Shown: one piece after another, positions 1 through 8,310 of the stretch
Position numbering within the stretch: position 1 is the first letter of the stretch
Layout of the letters: each line of letters begins with the position of its first letter
Assembly: GCF_042434745.1 (NCBI RefSeq)
Contig: NZ_JBHLSS010000151.1
Reading direction: 5' to 3' (one strand)
Length of the DNA stretch: 48,070 nucleotides
Source of the DNA: Azotobacter paspali
Lineage (GTDB): Bacteria > Pseudomonadota > Gammaproteobacteria > Pseudomonadales > Pseudomonadaceae
The notes under the pieces: model-generated
The model's input: the letters and a program-made list of their open reading frames with translations, nothing else
Told to the model about the DNA's origin: nothing
The model's database searches: none
Position numbers and translations under genes: made by a program

Positions 1-142
1 CACCGGTGCGCAGTATCCACAACACCGCTTCGACGAACCGGCGGCAGCTCGGGGCCTTCAGCAGTCGGGCGCCCTTCGTGGTGCTCAGCAGAGTTTGTAT
101 CTGTGCCCAAGCGTTATCGCTCAGCTGGTTTCTGTCGGTCAT
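1..142 (-). CDS. IS5-family transposase, N-terminal fragment (runs off window)
   Basis: The minus strand reads from an ATG at 142 to the window edge with no stop, giving about 47 residues that start MTDRNQLSDNAW. This resembles the N-terminal DUF4096-type domain of IS5-family (IS427-like) transposases, including the usual segment in which a target residue pair lies ahead of FVEAVLWILRTG. The catalytic DDE part is outside the window. The gene lies just inside a plausible terminal repeat at 171-185, so this is the left part of an insertion sequence pointing out of the window. Whether the element is intact cannot be judged here. Confidence 0.75.
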   Translation of the reverse strand, partial: MTDRNQLSDNAWAQIQTLLSTTKGARLLKAPSCRRFVEAVLWILRTG

Positions 143-170
143 GGCAAAAGCCAAATTTTAGCGCTGGGCT

Positions 171-185
171 TACGTCAACAGGGCC
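171..185. repeat. Putative terminal inverted repeat of the IS5-type element
   Basis: Read on the minus strand the element would begin GGCCCTGTTGACGTAAGC, a start typical of IS427-group ends. It stands 29 bases ahead of the transposase ATG at 142. The following CTAG at 185-188 could be part of the target duplication. The partner repeat is outside the window. Confidence 0.5.
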
Positions 186-204
186 TAGCGCCGTCCACGC
201 TATT

Positions 205-236
205 CATCCCCGCACTAGAAGTACGGGGCTTTCCGC
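205..236. repeat. Hairpin resembling an IS200/IS605-type element end
   Basis: CCCCG at 208-212 pairs with CGGGG at 224-228 around an 11-base loop, inside a context (TTCATCCCCGC...GGGGCTTTC) that resembles the end hairpins left by IS200/IS605 elements. No transposase accompanies it, so at most it is a remnant. It could also be part of the cobW 3' region. This is a resemblance only. Confidence 0.3.
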
Positions 237-262
237 GCATTTCGGTAAGCTCCGCCCATCGG

Positions 263-292
263 AAAGAGCCCGGCCTCCGCATCGGGCTCTTT
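263..292 (-). terminator. Rho-independent terminator downstream of cobW-like gene
   Basis: AAAGAGCCCG at 263-272 pairs perfectly with CGGGCTCTTT at 283-292 around a 10-base loop. It lies about 70 bases beyond the stop of the minus-strand GTPase gene, and in that direction the stem ends in a run of T. Its symmetry would let it act in both directions and shield the gene from the IS to its left. Confidence 0.75.
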
Positions 293-360
293 CGTTCCTG
301 GCCGGCGATCCGGGCATTCCTGATGGGCTGTTTCCCGGACCGTGCCTGCGCCTGTCGCGC

Positions 361-1332
361 TCAGCCCTGCATCTCGGCGAATCCTGTCCGGATTTCCTCT
401 TCCGGCAGTTCGTCGCCGATGAACACGAGCACGCTTTCGCGCGGCTCGTCGGCGCCCCACTCCTCCGCCCAGTCGAAGCCGTAGAGGCGCAGCACACCCT
501 GAAACACCATGCGCCGCGATTCGCCAGCCAGGTTCAGCACACCCTTGTAGCGCAGCAGCGAATCGCCGTAGCGCGCCAGCAGGCCCTCCATGAACAGGCC
601 AAGCTTCTGCAGGTCCAGCGCCCGCTCGCTGCGTAGCACCAGGGTGGCGATACGGTCCTTATCGGCGGTCGGAACGAGCGGGCGCAGGCTCAGGGCCTGG
701 CCGAAGTCGGCGTTGAGGTTGAAGCCGCGCACGTCGAGCAGTTCGCCCAGCTCGATGCGCCCGTGCTCGACGATGCGGATCGGCGCGCGGCGGTTGATGC
801 GCTGCAGCCGCTGGCTCAGCGCCTCGACCGCCTCGGCCGCCACCAGATCGGTCTTGCTCAGCAGGATGCGGTCGGCGAAGCCGACTTGGGCCTGAGCGAT
901 GGCCTCCTGCAGGTGACGCCCGGCATTAGCGGCGTCCACCAGGGTAACGATACCGTCGAGCACATAGCGGTCGCACACTTCACCGTCGGCGAAGAAGGTC
1001 TGCGCCACCGGCGCCGGGTCGGCCAGACCGGTGCATTCGATGACCAGGCGGTCGAAATCGAGTTCGCCGGCGTCCAGGCGCTCCAGCAGGAGGAACAGCG
1101 CCTTTTCCAGTTCGATATGGATGGAACAGCATACGCAGCCGTTGGCCAGGGTCACCACCTCGACCGGCTCGGCGCCGAGCAGTTGGCTATCGATCGGCAT
1201 CTCGCTGTACTCGTTCTCGATCACCGCGATCTTCAGGCCGTGCTCGGCCTTGAGCAGGTACTGCAGCAGGGTGGTCTTGCCGGCGCCGAGAAAACCACTG
1301 AGCACGGTGACCGGGATGGGAAGTTGGGACAT
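361..1332 (-). CDS. CobW/COG0523-family GTPase (YjiA-like)
   Basis: This 323-residue P-loop GTPase belongs to the COG0523 metal-chaperone family. GFLGAGKT at residues 13-20 is the Walker A motif, GCVCC at 65-69 is the family's CxCC metal site, ECTGLADP is the switch/Walker B region and LLSKTDL is the guanine-specificity motif. The C-terminal half is the CobW_C domain. The start was placed at ATG 1332 because AGGA stands ahead of it and the P-loop follows directly; an open extension to 1503 has no family similarity. It follows ybdD and cstA on the same strand, as in other pseudomonads. The metal served is unknown, and no Zur-like box is evident upstream. Confidence 0.9.
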   Translation of the reverse strand: MSQLPIPVTVLSGFLGAGKTTLLQYLLKAEHGLKIAVIENEYSEMPIDSQLLGAEPVEVVTLANGCVCCSIHIELEKALFLLLERLDAGELDFDRLVIECTGLADPAPVAQTFFADGEVCDRYVLDGIVTLVDAANAGRHLQEAIAQAQVGFADRILLSKTDLVAAEAVEALSQRLQRINRRAPIRIVEHGRIELGELLDVRGFNLNADFGQALSLRPLVPTADKDRIATLVLRSERALDLQKLGLFMEGLLARYGDSLLRYKGVLNLAGESRRMVFQGVLRLYGFDWAEEWGADEPRESVLVFIGDELPEEEIRTGFAEMQG

Positions 1333-1354
1333 GGAAGCGATCCTCGAAACGAAG

Positions 1355-1378
1355 CGCGCCACGGCGAAGCGTGGCGCG
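1355..1378. repeat. Perfect 9-bp hairpin in the ybdD-cobW spacer
   Basis: CGCGCCACG at 1355-1363 pairs with CGTGGCGCG at 1370-1378 around a 6-base loop, immediately ahead of the cobW-like start. There is no T-run, so it is not a classical terminator. It may be a processing or attenuation structure or part of an extragenic repeat. A second palindrome, TGTACCGCAGTACA, lies at 1466-1479 in the same 265-base spacer, which otherwise shows no gene. Confidence 0.5.
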
Positions 1379-1597
1379 TGAATACGGTTGCTCACGCGAC
1401 AACCAGACTCGACGAGCGCGGCGAGCGCAGGCAGGTTGAGGACAAGCAGCGCGGGGGAGCCGCAATGTACCGCAGTACAGGAAGATTGACTCGCTACGCC
1501 CACCCTCCGGGCCGCGCCGGGGCGCGTTCGGCGGGCGGCTGCGCCGTCGAGCCTGGTCGCGCTCGAAGGCCAGCCGCGGCAGCTTGGCGAGTCGGGC

Positions 1598-1801
1598 TCA
1601 ACAGCAGCGCACCGGCCGTCCCTTGCCGCCGCCGTAGCGGGCGTCCTGACGCTCGCGAAAGAAATCCTCGTAGCTCATTACCGGCTGCTCGGGGTGCTTG
1701 CTACGCATGTGCTCGACATAGGTGTCGTAATCGGGCATGCCGACCAGCATGCGCGCGGCCTGGCCGAGATACTTACCCATACGGCTGAGATCGTTAAACA
1801 C
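1598..1801 (-). CDS. YbdD/YjiX-family protein, CstA partner
   Basis: This 67-residue basic protein has the YbdD/YjiX signature: a HPEQP motif, then a D-F-F-R-E-R-Q-x-A-R-Y-G-G-G stretch near the C terminus, ending in two cysteines. Members sit directly downstream of cstA/btsT genes and are thought to assist the transporter; the mechanism is not established. Translation starts at GTG 1801, supported by AAGGAGAG five bases upstream. It lies 48 bases after the cstA stop with a strong hairpin between them, so it is likely cotranscribed at a different level from cstA. Confidence 0.9.
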   Translation of the reverse strand: MFNDLSRMGKYLGQAARMLVGMPDYDTYVEHMRSKHPEQPVMSYEDFFRERQDARYGGGKGRPVRCC

Positions 1802-1822
1802 GGCCTCTCTCCTTTCTCAAGG

Positions 1823-1844
1823 GCCGGGCCCCGTGGGGCCCGGC
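1823..1844. terminator. Strong GC hairpin between cstA and ybdD
   Basis: GCCGGGCCCC at 1823-1832 and GGGGCCCGGC at 1835-1844 form a near-perfect stem in the 48-base gap after cstA. Read on the minus strand it lacks a clear T-run, so a partial terminator or an mRNA-stabilising 3' structure is more likely than full termination. Confidence 0.5.
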
Positions 1845-1849
1845 AGCAC

Positions 1850-3907
1850 TCAGGCGCCGGGAACCGCCTGGAAGGGCGTTTCCTTGTCGGTGCGCTGCTC
1901 GACGATCCAGGCGGCACGGCCGACCTTCAGCGAGTAGAACAGGATGCTGAACACCACCATCAGAAATAGCACGCTGAGACCAGCGTTGGTGTAGGCGTTC
2001 ATGATCACGTTCTGCATCTGGCCGATGTCCTTGGCCGGAGCCAGGACCTGGCCGGCATCCATCGCCGCGGAGTATTTGCCAGCCAGGGCGAGGAAGCCGA
2101 CCGCCGGGTTCGGATCGAACAGTTTGATCAAGCTCGCCACCGTGGTGCAGATCAGCAGCCAGACGGCCGGCAGCAGGGTGACCCAGACGTAGTTCTGGCG
2201 CTTCATCTTGATCAGCACCACGCTGCAGAGCATCAGAGCGATGCCGGCGAGCATCTGGTTGGAGATGCCGAACAGCGGCCACAGGGTGTTGATGCCACCC
2301 AGCGGATCGACCACGCCCTGGTACAGCAGATAGCCCCAGAGCGCCACGCAACCGGCGGTAGCCAGTACGTTGGCGCCCCAGGAGTCGGTGCGGCGCAGGG
2401 CCGGCACGAAGTTGCCGAGCAGGTCCTGGAGCATGAAGCGCCCGGCGCGGGTGCCGGCGTCCACGGCGGTCAGGATGAACAGAGCCTCGAACAGAATGGC
2501 GAAGTGATACCAGAACGCCATGGAAGTCGCCCCCGGCAACACATGGTGGAGGATCTGCGCGATGCCTACGGCGAGGGTCGGCGCACCGCCGGCACGCGCC
2601 AGGATAGTGGTTTCGCCGATATCGCGGGCGACGCTTTCCAGCGCTTCGGGCGTGATGGCGAAACCCCAGCCGCTGACCGTCGCCGCCACGCTGGCGGCAT
2701 CGGCGCCGACGATGGCCGGCGGGCTGTTCATGGCGAAGTACACGCCGGGCTCGATCACCGTGGCGGCGACCATGGCCATGATCGCCACCATCGACTCCAT
2801 CAGCATGCCGCCGTAGCCGATGTAGCGGGCATGGCCCTCGCTAGCCAACAGCTTGGGCGTGGTACCCGAGGAGATCAGCGCGTGGAAGCCGGACACCGCG
2901 CCGCAGGCGATGGTGATGAACAGGAAGGGAAACAGCGCCCCTTTCCACACCGGACCGCTGCCGTCGATGAACTGGGTTACCGCCGGCATCTTCAGGTCGG
3001 GGTTGAGAATCACGATGCCGATCGCCAGGGCGGCGATGGTGCCGATCTTCAGGAAGGTCGACAGATAGTCGCGCGGGGCGAGGATCAGCCATACCGGCAA
3101 TACCGCGGCGACGAAGCCGTAGCCGATCAGCATCCAGGTGATTTGCACACCGCTGAAGGTGAACACTTCGCTCCAGTAGGGATCGGTGGAAATCACGCCG
3201 CCCAGCCAGATCGAGGCCAGCAGCAGGACGATGCCAATCACCGAGATCTCGCCGATGCGTCCGGGACGGATGTAGCGCATGTACAGGCCCATGAACATGG
3301 CGATCGGAATGGTCGCGATCACTGTGAACATGCCCCAGGGACTGTGAGCCAGGGCCTTGACCACGATCAGCGCCAGCACCGCGAGGATGATGATCATGAT
3401 CAGGAAACAGCCGAACAGCGCGATAGTACCGGGAACCTGGCCCATTTCTTCGCGCACCATGTCGCCCAGCGAGCGAGCGTTGCGGCGGGTGGAGATGCAC
3501 AGCACCAGGAAATCCTGCACCGCACCGGCCAGCACCACCCCGGCGATCAGCCACAGGGTGCCGGGCAGATAGCCCATCTGCGCGGCGAGCACCGGGCCGA
3601 CCAGCGGGCCGGCGCCGGCGATGGCGGCGAAGTGATGGCCGAAGAGCACGTGCTTATTGGTAGGCACGAAATCCAGACCATCGTTGTTGAGCACCGCCGG
3701 GGTGGCGCGGCGCGGATCGAGCCCCATCACCCGGTTGGCGATGAACAAGCTGTAGTAGCGGTAGACGACCAGATAGATCGACGTCGCGGCGACCACGATC
3801 CACAAGGCATTGATGGCTTCGCCACGCCGCAGGGCCACGACACCCAAGGCGGCGGCGCCCAGTACTGCCAGGGCGAGCCAGGCGAGATGAGAGACCAATC
3901 GGTTCAT
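1850..3907 (-). CDS. cstA: CstA/BtsT-family pyruvate/peptide transporter
   Basis: The 685-residue product is a very hydrophobic inner-membrane protein with about 16-18 transmembrane segments. It matches carbon-starvation protein A from end to end: N-terminal RYYSLFIANRVMGLDP, the conserved HHFAAIAGAGPLVGPV block, GFHALISSGTTPK, and a central region with ILARAGGAPTLAVG. Family members carry pyruvate in by proton symport and some have been linked to peptide use. ATG 3907 is preceded by GGAG. The gene is divergent from a Cache-domain kinase and LuxR-type regulator, as is common for carboxylate-responsive cstA/btsT genes, so that pair is its probable controller. Confidence 0.95.
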   Translation of the reverse strand: MNRLVSHLAWLALAVLGAAALGVVALRRGEAINALWIVVAATSIYLVVYRYYSLFIANRVMGLDPRRATPAVLNNDGLDFVPTNKHVLFGHHFAAIAGAGPLVGPVLAAQMGYLPGTLWLIAGVVLAGAVQDFLVLCISTRRNARSLGDMVREEMGQVPGTIALFGCFLIMIIILAVLALIVVKALAHSPWGMFTVIATIPIAMFMGLYMRYIRPGRIGEISVIGIVLLLASIWLGGVISTDPYWSEVFTFSGVQITWMLIGYGFVAAVLPVWLILAPRDYLSTFLKIGTIAALAIGIVILNPDLKMPAVTQFIDGSGPVWKGALFPFLFITIACGAVSGFHALISSGTTPKLLASEGHARYIGYGGMLMESMVAIMAMVAATVIEPGVYFAMNSPPAIVGADAASVAATVSGWGFAITPEALESVARDIGETTILARAGGAPTLAVGIAQILHHVLPGATSMAFWYHFAILFEALFILTAVDAGTRAGRFMLQDLLGNFVPALRRTDSWGANVLATAGCVALWGYLLYQGVVDPLGGINTLWPLFGISNQMLAGIALMLCSVVLIKMKRQNYVWVTLLPAVWLLICTTVASLIKLFDPNPAVGFLALAGKYSAAMDAGQVLAPAKDIGQMQNVIMNAYTNAGLSVLFLMVVFSILFYSLKVGRAAWIVEQRTDKETPFQAVPGA

Positions 3908-4284
3908 TGAATTCTCCTGCCGCCGGCCGGGAGCCTGCGGCGTCATTGTTGGAATTATCGCGCCCCGGAGATGGAGCCTTGTTACTATCGCCAGATCCCG
4001 CCGGTGCCGATATTCGCAGTGCTACTCAGAGCCACTACGTAGAACCACGTAGACACGGCGGGCCGGGCATGTCCCTGTCCGGCCCCGGACGGGCCTGGCA
4101 GCCCTCTGGCATGGGGCCTGGCCAGCGGTCGCAGGCAGGCAGCTAGCAAAACGCCCCTACCAGAAATCCTAGGACAGAATCTCCGGACCCGACGGCCTCC
4201 CATACCGGTCGTCCGGTAGATGCGCTTTCGGCAAACGATCCCGGTGCGCCCCACGGCTCCGCTCCATTCCGCATGAGAAGGTCT
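3908..4284. promoter_or_regulatory. Divergent control region with tandem ACYACGTAGA repeat
   Basis: This 377-base gap separates cstA (minus) from the sensor kinase (plus). At 4034-4043 and 4044-4053 there are two direct copies of ACYACGTAGA with an exact 10-base period, so both face the same side of the helix. The first contains the palindrome CTACGTAG. They lie about 130 bases upstream of cstA, a good place for an activator of the LuxR/NarL class. A weak minus-strand GATAAT occurs at 3954-3959. No gene is seen in the gap. Confidence 0.45.
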
Positions 4285-5649
4285 ATGCAGCTCAAACACA
4301 AGATCGTCGCTCTCAGCATCCTGCCGCTGCTGCTGGCCATGGCGCTCATCTGCGCTTTGGTCATCGTGCAGAACCAGCGGCTGGGAGAAGATCAGGCCTG
4401 GCTGATCGAAAACGCCATTCTCTCCAGCAAGCGGGCCGAACTGAAGAACTACGTGGCCATGGCACTGAGCGTCATCACCCCGCTGCAGGCCGGCGCCTCG
4501 GACGATGCCCAGACCCGCCGGCAGGCGCTGGAAGCCCTGGCCAAGCTCGGTTTCGGACGGGACGGCTACTTCTTCGTCTACGACATCCGGGGCCGTAACC
4601 TGATGCATCCCCGCCAGACCGAACTGGTCGGCCGCGACTTGTGGAACCTGACCGACCCCCACGGTCTGCCCGCCGTCCGGGCACTGATCGAGAGCGCCAC
4701 TCATGGGGACGGCTTCCAACGCTACGCCTGGAGGAAACCCTCGACCGGCCAGGTGACCGACAAGCTGGCCTACGTGGTGGCGCTCGAACCCTGGGGCTGG
4801 ATGCTCGGCACCGGGATTTACCTCGAGGACGTGGAGCAAGCGACCCGCCAGGTCCGCGACGAGGTGGCCGGCGGCATACGCTCGACCATGATCGCCATCG
4901 CCACCATCGCCCTGGTGGCGGTGCTGCTGGTCTTCGCCGGCGGCTTGACCCTGAGCGTCCGGGAACACCGGCTGGCCGACAGCAAGCTGCAATCGCTCAA
5001 CCGGCGCATCGTCCACCTGCAGGAAGAAGAACGTTCGCGGGTTTCCCGGGAATTGCACGACGGCATCAGCCAATTGCTAGTGTCGATCAAGTTCCAGTTC
5101 GAACTGGCCGGCCATCAACTGGAGGCCGGCCACAGCGATGGCTTGGCGATCCTCGGCCAGGCCACCGAGCGACTGGGCGGCGCCATCGGCGAGATCCGCC
5201 GCATCTCTCACGATCTGCGCCCCTCGCTGCTCGACACCTTGGGGCTGCCGGCCGCCATCGGCCAATTGGCGACCGAGTTCGAGCAGCGCTGCAACCTGAG
5301 CGTCGTCTACCGCAATAGCCTGCACGACGCCCGGCTGCTCGACGAAGTGGCGGTGGCGCTGTTCCGCATCGTCCAGGAGGCGCTGACCAACATCGAGCGC
5401 CACGCCCGGGCCAGCAGCGTCCTCATCGACCTCGAACCCTGTGTGGACGGCGTGCAGTTGCGGGTACGGGACGACGGCATCGGCTTCGATCCGTGGACCA
5501 TAGAGCGGACGCAGGAAGGCATCGGCCTGCGCAATATCCGCGAACGGGTCGAGCACCTCGGCGGTCGCTTCAGCCTATCGTCCAGCATTGGTCATACCGA
5601 GATCTGTGTAATATTGCCCGTGCCCCCTATAAGAAGAGTCGCAGCATGA
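4285..5649 (+). CDS. Single-Cache sensor histidine kinase (NarL/UhpB-type)
   Basis: This 454-residue membrane kinase has TM1 at about 6-28, a periplasmic sCache_2 domain at about 30-190 (GYFFVYD, then LMHP and WGWMLGTGIYL), TM2 at about 200-222, and a HisKA_3 dimerisation helix with EEERSRVSRELHDG (phosphorylated His near 258). It ends in a HATPase_c domain (EALTNIERHA, DDGIGF, GIGLRNIRERV). Cache_2 domains of this sort bind small carboxylates. ATG 4285 was preferred to ATG 4273 because GAGAAGG lies six bases ahead of it. The stop overlaps the next gene's ATG. The pair probably senses an organic acid and regulates the divergent cstA. Confidence 0.9.
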   Translation: MQLKHKIVALSILPLLLAMALICALVIVQNQRLGEDQAWLIENAILSSKRAELKNYVAMALSVITPLQAGASDDAQTRRQALEALAKLGFGRDGYFFVYDIRGRNLMHPRQTELVGRDLWNLTDPHGLPAVRALIESATHGDGFQRYAWRKPSTGQVTDKLAYVVALEPWGWMLGTGIYLEDVEQATRQVRDEVAGGIRSTMIAIATIALVAVLLVFAGGLTLSVREHRLADSKLQSLNRRIVHLQEEERSRVSRELHDGISQLLVSIKFQFELAGHQLEAGHSDGLAILGQATERLGGAIGEIRRISHDLRPSLLDTLGLPAAIGQLATEFEQRCNLSVVYRNSLHDARLLDEVAVALFRIVQEALTNIERHARASSVLIDLEPCVDGVQLRVRDDGIGFDPWTIERTQEGIGLRNIRERVEHLGGRFSLSSSIGHTEICVILPVPPIRRVAA

Positions 5650-6272
5650 ATTCCGGCAACCCGATCCGGATCGTCCTGGTCGACGATCACGCACTGGTAC
5701 GCGAGGGCATCCGTGCACTGCTGACTGTCATGCCACGGATCGAAGTGGTAGGCGAGGCGGAAAGCGCCGCCGAAGCGCTCGAACTGCTTGACCGGCGGCC
5801 GGCGGACCTGCTGCTGCTCGACATCGGCCTGAAAGACACCAACGGCCTGGAGCTGACCCGTACCCTGGACCGGCAGTACCCGAATCTCAAGGTGCTGATC
5901 CTCAGCATGTACGACAACATCGAACACGTCCGCACCGCGATCCGTGCCGGTGCCCGCGGCTATGTGCTGAAGGACGCCTCGTCGCGGGAAATCGTCGCCG
6001 CCATCGAGGCCATCGCCGCCGGCGGCAGCTTCTACAGCTCGGAAGTCGCCCGCAAGCTGGCCGACCGCGGCTCGGACCCGCAGAACCTCACGCCCCGCGA
6101 GCATCAAATCCTGCGAATGCTCGCCCAGGGGCTGGACAGCAAGGCCATGGCCCGCGAACTCGATATCAGCGTGCGCACGGTGGAAACCCACCGTCTGAGC
6201 ATCCGCCGCAAGCTGAACATCGACGGCTTCGCGGCATTGATCAAGTACGCCCTGAGCGCCTCCCGGCTCTGA
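5646..6272 (+). CDS. LuxR/NarL-family response regulator
   Basis: The 208-residue regulator has a receiver domain with acidic pocket D13-D14, phosphoacceptor D59 in LLLLDIGL, a conserved Ser/Thr in LILSMYD and Lys in YVLKDAS. It ends in a LuxR-type helix-turn-helix at about 145-208 (LTPREHQILRMLAQG, then SVRTVETHRLSIRRKL). Its ATG overlaps the kinase stop in ATGA, so the two are translationally coupled and form one two-component system. Likely target: the tandem repeat in the cstA/kinase gap. This is an inference from position. Confidence 0.93.
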   Translation: MNSGNPIRIVLVDDHALVREGIRALLTVMPRIEVVGEAESAAEALELLDRRPADLLLLDIGLKDTNGLELTRTLDRQYPNLKVLILSMYDNIEHVRTAIRAGARGYVLKDASSREIVAAIEAIAAGGSFYSSEVARKLADRGSDPQNLTPREHQILRMLAQGLDSKAMARELDISVRTVETHRLSIRRKLNIDGFAALIKYALSASRL

Positions 6273-6302
6273 CGGGGTGCTCCGCCGATGGAACGGCAGC
6301 CC

Positions 6303-6319
6303 GGCGGATGAAATCCGCC
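6303..6319. terminator. Short hairpin between convergent genes
   Basis: GGCGGAT at 6303-6309 pairs with ATCCGCC at 6313-6319 around a 3-base loop, between the response-regulator stop and the convergent methyltransferase stop. There is no T-run, so termination strength is doubtful. Confidence 0.35.
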
Positions 6320-6359
6320 CATTCGGCCACGGCCTCGCGCCCCCGCCGGGCAGACTCGA

Positions 6360-6821
6360 TCAGATCCAGCGCCGTACCCGCTCCCGGTAGGACCGGTAGG
6401 CGTCGCCGAACAGTTCGCTCAGCAGCGCCTCCTCATGACGGATCACCGTGCGGTCCATGAAGACGATCAGCGCCGGCAGCAGCAACCAGGGCCAGAGGCT
6501 GGCCAGGAGCAGAGCGATGCCGGCGTAGACCAGGGTATCGGCTAGGTAGATGGGGTTGCGCGAGAAACGGAAAGGTCCTTCTTCGAGCAGTTTCGCTGGG
6601 GTGCCGTAGGGGTTGACGGTAGTGCGCTGGCCGATCATCTGCAGCGCGCTCCAGAGCATCAGCAGCAGGCCGGCGTCGATCAATCCCCAGCCGATCCAAC
6701 AGGTCCAGACGTTGTCCGGCAGCGGCACCGGCAATAAGGCATCCAGCCCCCAAGCCAGGCTGACGAAGAGCAGGTAGATGACGGGCGGCGGCAGGATGCG
6801 GGGGATGGGACGAGCGGACAT
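6360..6821 (-). CDS. Isoprenylcysteine/phospholipid methyltransferase-like membrane protein
   Basis: This 153-residue inner-membrane protein with about four transmembrane segments belongs to the ICMT/PEMT superfamily. The C-terminal half carries the family's SAM-site features: GPFRFSRNPIYLAD, then a late EE (RHEEALLSELFGDAYRSY) and the YRERVRRW tail. The substrate of bacterial members is mostly unknown; lipid or prenyl-like methylation is the usual guess. ATG 6821 has AAGGAG nine bases upstream. It follows radA at a gap of 66 bases on the same strand and may be cotranscribed with it. Confidence 0.8.
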   Translation of the reverse strand: MSARPIPRILPPPVIYLLFVSLAWGLDALLPVPLPDNVWTCWIGWGLIDAGLLLMLWSALQMIGQRTTVNPYGTPAKLLEEGPFRFSRNPIYLADTLVYAGIALLLASLWPWLLLPALIVFMDRTVIRHEEALLSELFGDAYRSYRERVRRWI

Positions 6822-6887
6822 GACGGCACTCCTTGGCGGGAAAGTCCGATTGTAGCGCCAGCGAGCCCTCCCCCTGGCATCCGCCCA

Positions 6888-8249
6888 TTATTCGAAGAGC
6901 GCATCCAGGGCCTGTTCCAGGCGCGTCACCGGGATCACTGCCAGCCCGGCCGGCGCTTCCTTGGGTGCGTTACCCTTGGGCACGATGGCGCGCCTGAAAC
7001 CGTGCTTGGCGGCCTCCTTGAGGCGCTCCTGGCCGCTCGGTACCGGACGGAGCTCACCGGACAGGCCGATTTCGCCGAACACCAGCAGGTCGTGGGGCAA
7101 GGGCCGGTTGCGCAGGCTGGAGATCACTGCGGCGAGCAGCGCCAGATCCGAGGCGGTTTCCAGCACCTTGACCCCGCCGACCACATTGAGAAAAACATCC
7201 TGATCGTAGGTGGGGATACCGCCGTGGCGGTGCAGCACGGCCAGCAGCATGGCCAGACGGTTCTGGTCGAGGCCGAGGGTGACGCGCCGTGGGTTGGCCA
7301 GGTGGCTGTTGTCGACCAGCGCCTGCACCTCGACCAGCATCGGCCGCGAGCCCTCCCAGGTGGCCATCACCACGCTGCCAGGCACCGCCTCCTGGGCGCG
7401 GGTGAGGAAGATCGCTGAGGGATTGGAAACCTCCTTCAAGCCCTTGTCGGTCATGCCGAACACACCCAGCTCGTTGACCGCGCCGAAGCGGTTCTTCACC
7501 GCCCGCAACAGGCGCAGGCGGCCGTCGGACTCGCCCTCGAAATACAGTACGGTATCGACCATGTGCTCGAGCACCCGGGGGCCGGCCAGCGAGCCCTCCT
7601 TGGTCACGTGGCCGACCAGAAACACCGCGGTGCCACTCTGCTTGGCGAAACGCACCAACAGCGCCGCGCTCTCGCGCACCTGGGCGACGCCGCCGGGCGC
7701 CGACTGCAACTGCTCGGTGAAGATGGTCTGGATCGAGTCGATCACCATCACCTTGGGCTTTTCCAGGCGGGCGGTGGCGACGATCGCCTCGATGCAGGTC
7801 TCGGTCATTACTTTGAGCTTGTCCAGCGGCAGGTCCAGCCGCCGGGCGCGCATGGCGACCTGCTGCTGGGATTCCTCGCCGGTGACGTAGAGCGCCGGGA
7901 AGCGCTCGGCGACATTGCACAGGGTCTGCAGAAGGATGGTCGACTTGCCGATTCCCGGGTCGCCGCCGATCAGCACCACCGAACCGTCCACCAGACCGCC
8001 GCCGAGCACCCGGTCGAGCTCCTTCGAAGCGGTGGAAAAGCGCGGCAGCTCCTCGACGCTGACCTCCGCCAAGGTCCTGACACTGGCCTGCTGGCCGACC
8101 CAGCCGCCGCGCCCGCTCGGCGTCGCCGTGCCCTCCAGCAGGGTTTCCACCAGGGTGTTCCAGGCGCCGCATTCGCCGCACTGGCCGGCCCATTTCGGGA
8201 GGGTGGCGCCACACTCGGTACAGCCGTACATGCGCTTGGCCTTGGCCAT
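6888..8249 (-). CDS. radA: DNA repair and recombination ATPase RadA
   Basis: RadA (453 aa) is a RecA-like ATPase that helps branch migration in recombinational repair. It has an N-terminal zinc finger with C10, C13, C24 and C27, Walker A GGDPGIGKST at 95-104, Walker B ending at about D171, the RadA-specific KNRFG motif at 252-256, and a C-terminal Lon-like domain. Length and order are those of the family. The start at ATG 8249 puts the zinc finger at the usual position and has GGAG upstream. The gene lies in the same neighbourhood as in other pseudomonads. Confidence 0.97.
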   Translation of the reverse strand: MAKAKRMYGCTECGATLPKWAGQCGECGAWNTLVETLLEGTATPSGRGGWVGQQASVRTLAEVSVEELPRFSTASKELDRVLGGGLVDGSVVLIGGDPGIGKSTILLQTLCNVAERFPALYVTGEESQQQVAMRARRLDLPLDKLKVMTETCIEAIVATARLEKPKVMVIDSIQTIFTEQLQSAPGGVAQVRESAALLVRFAKQSGTAVFLVGHVTKEGSLAGPRVLEHMVDTVLYFEGESDGRLRLLRAVKNRFGAVNELGVFGMTDKGLKEVSNPSAIFLTRAQEAVPGSVVMATWEGSRPMLVEVQALVDNSHLANPRRVTLGLDQNRLAMLLAVLHRHGGIPTYDQDVFLNVVGGVKVLETASDLALLAAVISSLRNRPLPHDLLVFGEIGLSGELRPVPSGQERLKEAAKHGFRRAIVPKGNAPKEAPAGLAVIPVTRLEQALDALFE

Positions 8250-8310
8250 GGGAACTCCGCTTCGGGAAAAACCCACATGATAACGGCCGGGGCCGGGCCC
8301 GTGCGCGCAC

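Noticed and set aside
1466..1479. TGTACCGCAGTACA as a third LitR-type operator
   Set aside because: The half-sites are separated by only 4 bases, not the 12 seen in the two operators upstream of the DUF523 gene.
1333..1503. N-terminal extension of the CobW-family protein
   Set aside because: Open in frame but without family similarity, and it passes through palindromes; ATG 1332 has a ribosome site and gives the normal P-loop position.
2504..3910. 468-codon plus-strand open frame opposite cstA
   Set aside because: Fully antisense to a clear CstA gene; its His/Asp/Gly-rich composition is the usual shadow of a GC-rich coding strand.
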